From an uncultured Roseovarius sp. (GTDB lineage: Bacteria > Pseudomonadota > Alphaproteobacteria > Rhodobacterales > Rhodobacteraceae): a stretch of 9,365 nucleotides of DNA. Each line of letters starts with the position of its first letter. Positions within the stretch are counted from its first letter, which is position 1. Location: the NCBI GenBank assembly GCA_934501475.1, contig CAKSUL010000064.1:1-9365 (forward strand). The letters are read 5' to 3'. The notes below the pieces were generated by a model that was not told the DNA's origin, made no database searches, and saw only the letters and a program-made list of their open reading frames with translations. The position numbers were made by a program, and so were the translations under genes. Below, one piece after another: positions 4,445 to 9,365 of the stretch.

Positions 4445-7400
4445 TCAGATCTCCTGCACATCCATCACGCCATCCAGACTTTTGATCGCGCCCTTGATCT
4501 GCGGGTTCAGCGCGAAATCCGGACCCGCGTCGATGGTCACCTCGCCGGGCAGATCGGGCGACAGCAGACAGAATTCCACCGGCCCGCGCGGCGCATTGCG
4601 TGCGGCCTCGGCGGCACTGGCCAGCACATTGGCCACGGTTGTCACCGCGCCGGGATCATCAAGGAAGATCCGCAAGCCCATGCTGCCGGCATCCGCCACC
4701 ACCGCGTCGATCGGGGCGACGCTGCGCGCCAGCAGCTTGAGCTGCTCGGCCTCCATGTTGGCCTCGACGGTGATCACCAGATGCGCGCCGGTTTCCAGAT
4801 GTTCGCGTGATTTCTCAAGCGTCTCCGAGAACATGGTGACCTCATAGCCGCCGGTCGTGTCGCTGAGTTGAACAAAGGCAAAGCGGTTGCCGCGCGCCGA
4901 TTTGCGTTCCTGCCGCCCGGCCACGACCCCGGCCATTTTCGCCACCAGCGGCGCGCGCGCCGCCAATGTCGTCACCTCGTCCAGCGTCTTGACGTCCTTG
5001 CGGCGCAGCGCGCCCATGTAATCGTCCAGCGGATGCCCGGACAGGTAGAACCCCACCGCCTTGAATTCCTCGGTCAGGCGTTCGGCGGGCAGCCAGTCCT
5101 CGACCGGGCTGAGGCGCGGTTCGGGCAGGTCATCGCCCGCCTCACCGAACAGCGACACCTGATCCGAGTTCTTCTGGTCATGGATCGCGGCGGAATAATT
5201 CATCAGCGCCTCGATGCTGTCGAACATGCGGCGGCGGTTGCGGTCCAGCACGTCAAACGCCCCGGCGCGGGCCAGCATTTCCATCGGCCGCTTGCCGATC
5301 CGCTTGAAATCGACCCGGCGCGCCATGTCGAACACCGTGGCAAAGGGACGGTCCCCGCGCCCCTGAACGATCAGTTTCATCGCCTCGACGCCGACGTTTT
5401 TCAGCGCCCCCAGCCCGTAATGCAGCGTGCCGTCCCGCACCATGAACGTCGCGTCCGAACGGTTCACGCAAGGCGGCGCCCAGGGCAAGGCCAGCCCCTT
5501 TCGGACCTCTTCGAAATAGATCGCCAGCTTGTCGGTCAGGTGAATATCGCAGTTCATCACCCCGGCCATGAATTCGACCGGGTGATTGGCCTTCAGCCAT
5601 GCGGTCTGATAGCTGACCACCGCATAGGCGGCGGCGTGGGATTTGTTGAAACCGTAGTTGGCGAATTTGTCCAGAAGGTTCCAGACCTCCATCGCCTTGT
5701 CCTTGTCCACCCCGTTCTCGGCGGCCCCTTTCAGGAATTTGGGCCGCTCGGCGTCCATCGCCGCCTGAATCTTCTTGCCCATGGCGCGGCGCAGCAGGTC
5801 CGCGCCACCAAGGCTATAGCCGGCCATTTCCTGCGCGATCTGCATCACCTGTTCCTGATAGACGATGATGCCTTGGGTTTCGTCCAGGATATGATCGACC
5901 GACGGGTGCAGCCCGTCGCGCTCGGACAGGCCGTTCTTGACCTCGCAATATTTCGGGATGTTCTCCATCGGGCCGGGCCGATAGAGCGCGACAAGGGCCA
6001 CGATATCCTCGATGCAGGTGGGTTTCATGCGCTTGAGCGCATCCATCATCCCTGAGCTTTCCACCTGGAACACCGCCACCGTCCTGGCGCGGGAATAAAG
6101 TTCATAGGTCCTGGCATCGTCCAGCGGGATCTGACCGATATCGTTCTCGGCCCCCTCGAAGGGTTCATAAATCGTGCTGCCATCGGCGGCGATATGCAGA
6201 TCGCGCCCGCCGGCATGGATCTGCTCGATCGCGTTCTGGATCACGGTCAGGGTTTTCAGCCCCAGGAAGTCGAACTTGACCAGCCCCGCCTGCTCGACCC
6301 ATTTCATGTTGAACTGGGTGGCCGGCATCTCGGAGCGCGGGTCCTGATAGAGTGGCACCAGCTCGTCCAGCGGCCGGTCGCCGATCACCACACCGGCGGC
6401 GTGGGTCGAGGCGTTGCGCAACAGCCCCTCGACCTGCATCCCGTATTTCAGCAGCCGGTCGACGACCTCCTCGTTGCGCGCTTCCTCGCGCAGACGGTCC
6501 TCCTGCGCCAGCGCCTGCTCGATGCTGACGGGTTTGACGCCCTCGACCGGGATCATCTTGCTGAGGCGGTCCACCTGCCCGTAGGGCATCTGCAACACGC
6601 GCCCGATGTCGCGCACCGCGGCCTTGGACAGAAGCGCGCCGAAGGTGATGATCTGCCCCACCCGGTCACGGCCATATTTCTCCTGCACATAATGGATCAC
6701 CTCTTCGCGCCGGTCCATGCAGAAGTCGATGTCGAAGTCCGGCATGCTGACCCGCTCGGGGTTCAGGAACCGCTCGAACAGCAGCGAATAACGCAGCGGA
6801 TCAAGGTCGGTGATGGTCAGCGCATAGGCCACGAGGCTGCCCGCGCCCGAGCCACGCCCCGGCCCCACCGGGATGTTCTGATCCTTGGCCCATTTGATGA
6901 AATCGGCAACGATCAGGAAATAGCCGGGAAAACCCATGCCCTCGATGATATCCAGCTCGAATTCGAGACGTTTTTCATATTCCTCGACGCTGGCGGCATG
7001 CGGGATCACGGCCAGCCGCGCGGCCAGCCCCGCCTTGGCCTGACGGCGCAGCTCGTCCACCTCATCATCGGCGAATTTCGGCAGGATCGGGTCGCGCCGA
7101 TATGCGCCAAAGGCACAGCGGCGCGCGATTTCGACGGTGTTCTCGATTGCTTCGGGCAGGTCGGCAAACAGCGTCGCCATTTCGCGCGGCGATTTGAAAT
7201 AATGCTGCGGCGTCAGGCGGCGGCGCGGCGCGGATTGATCGACATAGGCCCCCTCGGCCACGCACAGCATCGCGTCATGCGCCTCATACATCGACGCCTT
7301 GGGGAAATAGACATCGTTGGTCGCCACCAGCGGCAGGTCCATCGCATAGGCCATTTCGACAAACCCGCGCTCGCTCAGCCGCTCGGCCTCGGGCAGGCCG

Positions 7401-7945
7401 CTGTCACCGGGGTGGCGCTGCAATTCGACATAGAGCTGGTCCGCGAACGCCGCCGCCAGCCGCGTCATCAGCGCCTCGGCAGCCGGGCGTTGGCCAGCCT
7501 GCAACAACCGCCCCACCGGCCCGTCAGGCCCGCCGCTCAGGCAGATGAGCCCGGCACTGTGGCGGGCAAGATCCTCGGCCGTGACATGGGGCAATTGCCC
7601 GTCGCCGCGCAGATAGAGGCAGGAATTCAGCTTCATCAGGTTTTCGTAACCCGCCTCGTTCTGCGCCAGCAGGACCAGCGGCGCGGGCGGTTTGACCCGC
7701 TCGCCGGGGGCGGGCGTGACATAGGCGAGATCGACCTGACAGCCCATGATCGGCTGGATGCCGGCGGCCTGCGCGCCCACGGCGAATTCAAGCGCGGCAA
7801 ACATGTTGTTGCTGTCCGTCACCGCCACGGCGGGCATCCCGGCCTCGGCGCAAAGGGCGGGCAGGCTTTTCAGCCGCACGGCCCCCTCGAGAAGGGAATA
7901 TTCGGTATGCACGCGCAGGTGAATGAATCGGGGTTGGTTGCTCAT
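4445..7945 (-). CDS. dnaE: DNA polymerase III alpha subunit (replicative polymerase)
   Basis: This is the catalytic subunit of the replicative DNA polymerase; it extends primed DNA as part of the holoenzyme with the beta clamp. The 1166-residue chain is complete and of DnaE1 length. In order: PHP domain (from FIHLRVHTEYSLLEGA, 7-22), polymerase core, GRGSGAGSLVAY (363-374), the catalytic MPDFDIDF (401-408), the third catalytic Asp in VKFDFLGLKTL (D559), a fingers segment around YGFNKSHAAAYA (764-775), the clamp-binding motif QVSLF (929-933), and an OB-fold (about 1003-1065). D405, D407 and D559 align with E. coli D401, D403 and D555. The PHP loop reads TDSNN (43-47) in place of a metal-binding TDH, so the PHP site is probably inactive and proofreading would come from a separate DnaQ. 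An in-frame TAA (7955-7957), four codons upstream, fixes the ATG at 7945. No Shine-Dalgarno is evident. Open frames on the + strand across this gene are codon-bias shadows. Confidence 0.98.
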   Translation of the reverse strand: MSNQPRFIHLRVHTEYSLLEGAVRLKSLPALCAEAGMPAVAVTDSNNMFAALEFAVGAQAAGIQPIMGCQVDLAYVTPAPGERVKPPAPLVLLAQNEAGYENLMKLNSCLYLRGDGQLPHVTAEDLARHSAGLICLSGGPDGPVGRLLQAGQRPAAEALMTRLAAAFADQLYVELQRHPGDSGLPEAERLSERGFVEMAYAMDLPLVATNDVYFPKASMYEAHDAMLCVAEGAYVDQSAPRRRLTPQHYFKSPREMATLFADLPEAIENTVEIARRCAFGAYRRDPILPKFADDEVDELRRQAKAGLAARLAVIPHAASVEEYEKRLEFELDIIEGMGFPGYFLIVADFIKWAKDQNIPVGPGRGSGAGSLVAYALTITDLDPLRYSLLFERFLNPERVSMPDFDIDFCMDRREEVIHYVQEKYGRDRVGQIITFGALLSKAAVRDIGRVLQMPYGQVDRLSKMIPVEGVKPVSIEQALAQEDRLREEARNEEVVDRLLKYGMQVEGLLRNASTHAAGVVIGDRPLDELVPLYQDPRSEMPATQFNMKWVEQAGLVKFDFLGLKTLTVIQNAIEQIHAGGRDLHIAADGSTIYEPFEGAENDIGQIPLDDARTYELYSRARTVAVFQVESSGMMDALKRMKPTCIEDIVALVALYRPGPMENIPKYCEVKNGLSERDGLHPSVDHILDETQGIIVYQEQVMQIAQEMAGYSLGGADLLRRAMGKKIQAAMDAERPKFLKGAAENGVDKDKAMEVWNLLDKFANYGFNKSHAAAYAVVSYQTAWLKANHPVEFMAGVMNCDIHLTDKLAIYFEEVRKGLALPWAPPCVNRSDATFMVRDGTLHYGLGALKNVGVEAMKLIVQGRGDRPFATVFDMARRVDFKRIGKRPMEMLARAGAFDVLDRNRRRMFDSIEALMNYSAAIHDQKNSDQVSLFGEAGDDLPEPRLSPVEDWLPAERLTEEFKAVGFYLSGHPLDDYMGALRRKDVKTLDEVTTLAARAPLVAKMAGVVAGRQERKSARGNRFAFVQLSDTTGGYEVTMFSETLEKSREHLETGAHLVITVEANMEAEQLKLLARSVAPIDAVVADAGSMGLRIFLDDPGAVTTVANVLASAAEAARNAPRGPVEFCLLSPDLPGEVTIDAGPDFALNPQIKGAIKSLDGVMDVQEI

Positions 7946-7993
7946 GCGCGCAGCTTAGTGCGTTTCACCGGCGGGCGGAAACAGCAATCTGGC

Positions 7994-8011
7994 CGATCCC
8001 GGCGCGGATCG
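7994..8011. promoter_or_regulatory. Inverted repeat in the dnaE-xdhA divergent region
   Basis: CGATCC and GGATCG (6-base arms, 6-base spacer) form a perfect dyad about 50 bases ahead of the dnaE start and 128 bases ahead of xdhA. It is symmetric DNA that a dimeric regulator could bind, but arms this short are common in G+C-rich sequence. Confidence 0.22.
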
Positions 8012-8019
8012 TCCAAACC

Positions 8020-8060
8020 CCTGCGCCAAATGATGAATCCGGGTGCGCAGGCGTGCCTGC
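8020..8060. promoter_or_regulatory. Nested inverted repeats upstream of xdhA
   Basis: Two dyads overlap here. CCTGCGC (8020-8026) pairs with GCGCAGG (8045-8051). GCAGGC-GT-GCCTGC (8047-8060) is a compact 14-base dyad. They share the GCAGG segment, so only one could form a hairpin at a time. They lie 12 bases ahead of the candidate xdhA -35 box, a normal place for an activator or repressor site. No regulator gene is in the window. Confidence 0.35.
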
Positions 8061-8071
8061 CGTTTCCCCCC

Positions 8072-8101
8072 TTGCCAAGGGTCGGCGCGCACGCGTAGCT
8101 T
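8072..8101 (+). promoter_or_regulatory. Candidate xdhA promoter
   Basis: TTGCCA (8072-8077, 5 of 6 to the -35 consensus) and TAGCTT (8096-8101, 3 of 6 to the -10 consensus) are 18 bases apart. Transcription would start near 8107, giving a leader of about 32 bases that contains the AAAGGGGGG ribosome site. The -10 match is weak. Confidence 0.32.
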
Positions 8102-8138
8102 TCATTGGGCGGCTTTGGTAAGCGACAAAGGGGGGCAC

Positions 8139-9365
8139 ATGGAGATTTCTTTTCGACTGAACGGCGCGCCCGTGACCCTAAGCGATGTCGCGCCCGGCGA
8201 CACGGTGCTGGATTGGCTGCGCGAGGTGCGCGGCCTGAGAGGTACCAAGGAGGGCTGCAACGAGGGCGATTGCGGCGCCTGCACGGTGCTGGTCACCGAT
8301 GAGACCGGCGCGCGGCCGCTGAATGCCTGCATCCTGCTGATCGCGCAACTGCATGGCAAATCGCTGCGCACGATCGAGGGTATTTCCGGCCCCGACGGCG
8401 CGTTGCACCCGGTTCAGGCCAGGATGATCGAACATCACGGCTCGCAATGCGGCTTTTGCACGCCGGGATTCGTGGTGTCGATGGCGGCGGCGCATCTTGA
8501 TGGCGCGCGCGACCATGACACGGCGCTGGCGGGGAACCTGTGCCGTTGCACCGGCTATGCGCCGATCATCCGCGCCGCCGAGGCCGCCGCCCCCGCCCCG
8601 GTGCCCGACTGGATGAGTGAGACCGCCGTGACCGCCCCTGCGCTGCGGGAACTGCCCGAGACGGCGGATGCGCTGGCCGACTTGCTGCTTGAGATGCCCG
8701 AGGCGCGGATCGTTGCCGGGGCCACGGATGTGGGCCTCTGGGTGACCAAGGCGCTGCGCGACATCGCGCCTGCGGTGTTCCTGCACCGCTGCACGGACCT
8801 GCAACAGATCGAACTCGGCGATGAGGTGCTGCGCATCGGCGCCGGCGTCACCATCGCGCGGCTGTTGGCGGTGATGCGGGATCTGCACCCCTCGTTCGCG
8901 GACATGCTGCGGCGCTATGGATCGGCGCAGGTGCGCGCGGCGGCGACGCTGGGGGGCAATATCGCCAATGGCTCGCCGATCGGGGACGGCGCGCCGGCGC
9001 TGATCGCGCTTGGGGCCACTTTGCATCTGCGGCGCGGCGACATGCGGCGCGAGTTGGCGCTTGAGGATTTCTTTCTGGATTATGGCAAGCAGGATCTTGC
9101 GCCTTCGGAATTCATCGAGGCGATCAGCGTCCCGCGTCAGGCGGACCGGTTGCATTGTCACAAGCTGTCCAAGCGGCTGGATCAGGATATTTCCGCTGTG
9201 TGCGGCTGTTTCAACATCGCTGTCTCCGGCGGCCGCGTCAGCGAGGCGCGCATCGCCTATGGCGGCATGGCCGGCACGCCCAAGCGCGCCCATGCCGCCG
9301 AGCGCGCCCTGATCGGGCAGGCCTGGACCGGCGACACCGTCGCGCGCGCGGCCGAGGCGCTGCGC
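8139..9365 (+). CDS. xdhA: Xanthine dehydrogenase small subunit, FeS and FAD domains (3' end outside the window)
   Basis: XdhA carries the two [2Fe-2S] clusters and FAD of bacterial xanthine dehydrogenase. It passes electrons from the molybdenum subunit XdhB to NAD+ during oxidation of hypoxanthine and xanthine to urate in the cytoplasm. The frame is open through base 9365; 409 residues are visible of about 460-490 expected. Seen: plant-type ferredoxin domain with C40, C45, C48 ([11 protein letters not shown]) and C64; second cluster C104, C107 (QCGFCTPGF) and C135, C137 (LCRCTGY); a linker near 147-165; FAD-binding segments [12 protein letters not shown] (191-202) and [14 protein letters not shown] (271-284); [11 protein letters not shown] (342-352) and [11 protein letters not shown] (374-384) of the flavoprotein C-terminal domain. 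The start ATG at 8139 has AAAGGGGGG just upstream and gives a typical N-terminus, [10 protein letters not shown]. It is divergent from dnaE by 193 bases. xdhB and xdhC would be expected next, outside the window. Confidence 0.95.
   Translation, partial: MEISFRLNGAPVTLSDVAPGDTVLDWLREVRGLRGTKEGCNEGDCGACTVLVTDETGARPLNACILLIAQLHGKSLRTIEGISGPDGALHPVQARMIEHHGSQCGFCTPGFVVSMAAAHLDGARDHDTALAGNLCRCTGYAPIIRAAEAAAPAPVPDWMSETAVTAPALRELPETADALADLLLEMPEARIVAGATDVGLWVTKALRDIAPAVFLHRCTDLQQIELGDEVLRIGAGVTIARLLAVMRDLHPSFADMLRRYGSAQVRAAATLGGNIANGSPIGDGAPALIALGATLHLRRGDMRRELALEDFFLDYGKQDLAPSEFIEAISVPRQADRLHCHKLSKRLDQDISAVCGCFNIAVSGGRVSEARIAYGGMAGTPKRAHAAERALIGQAWTGDTVARAAEALR

Noticed and set aside
4868..8098. Two long open frames on the + strand across dnaE (395 and 634 codons)
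   Set aside because: They lie wholly or mostly antisense to a certain dnaE. Their composition is rich in His, Gln, Arg and Gly with no domain pattern, which is the normal shadow of G+C-rich codon use.
8178..9293. 371-codon open frame antisense to xdhA
   Set aside because: The + strand encodes all eight [2Fe-2S] cysteines and the FAD motifs of XdhA without a break. The antisense frame shows only repetitive Arg/Gln/His/Ala composition.
1..9365. Search for a novel defence, mobile or secretion system
   Set aside because: Every coding region belongs to a recognised housekeeping or metabolic family or to DUF1489. No transposase, integrase, repeat-spacer array, tRNA gene or compositional island was seen.

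Overview
The window is ordinary high-G+C chromosomal sequence from an alphaproteobacterium, most likely of the order Rhodobacterales. I base this on the eukaryote-like HisRS encoded beside HisZ and short-form HisG, the DUF1489 protein, an Omp25/RopB-like porin, and the style of DnaE and XdhA. The genus cannot be fixed from the sequence alone. There is no sign of mobile elements, CRISPR, phage or a defence island, and I found no undescribed multi-gene system. Seven genes fill almost everything, and the longest gene-free stretch is about 263 bases.

Region 1 (1-2571, + strand) is a tightly overlapping hisS-hisZ-hisG cluster. It holds the 3' half of histidyl-tRNA synthetase, then its non-catalytic paralogue HisZ (regulatory subunit of ATP phosphoribosyltransferase), then the short catalytic subunit HisG. 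The stop and start codons overlap at both junctions, which implies translational coupling. HisZ and HisG together carry out the first step of histidine synthesis, and HisS uses the end product.

Region 2 (2572-4068, mostly - strand) has a convergent gap with a strong palindromic terminator, a small outer-membrane beta-barrel gene with a long A+T-rich upstream region, and a DUF1489 gene. Region 3 (4069-4409) is a divergent promoter region followed by slyX on the + strand. Region 4 (4445-7945, - strand) is the complete dnaE, replicative DNA polymerase III alpha subunit. Region 5 (7946-9365) is a divergent intergenic region with nested inverted repeats, followed by xdhA (xanthine dehydrogenase FeS/FAD subunit) on the + strand. 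xdhA is open to the window edge and so lacks its 3' end.

The points most worth a second look are small ones. They are the eukaryote-like HisRS motifs, the nearly perfect omp terminator palindrome beside a 15-base-period duplication, and a 14-base triplicated repeat that covers the slyX stop codon. To these add the missing Shine-Dalgarno with an in-frame TAA at -12 in both slyX and dnaE, and the inverted repeats ahead of xdhA.
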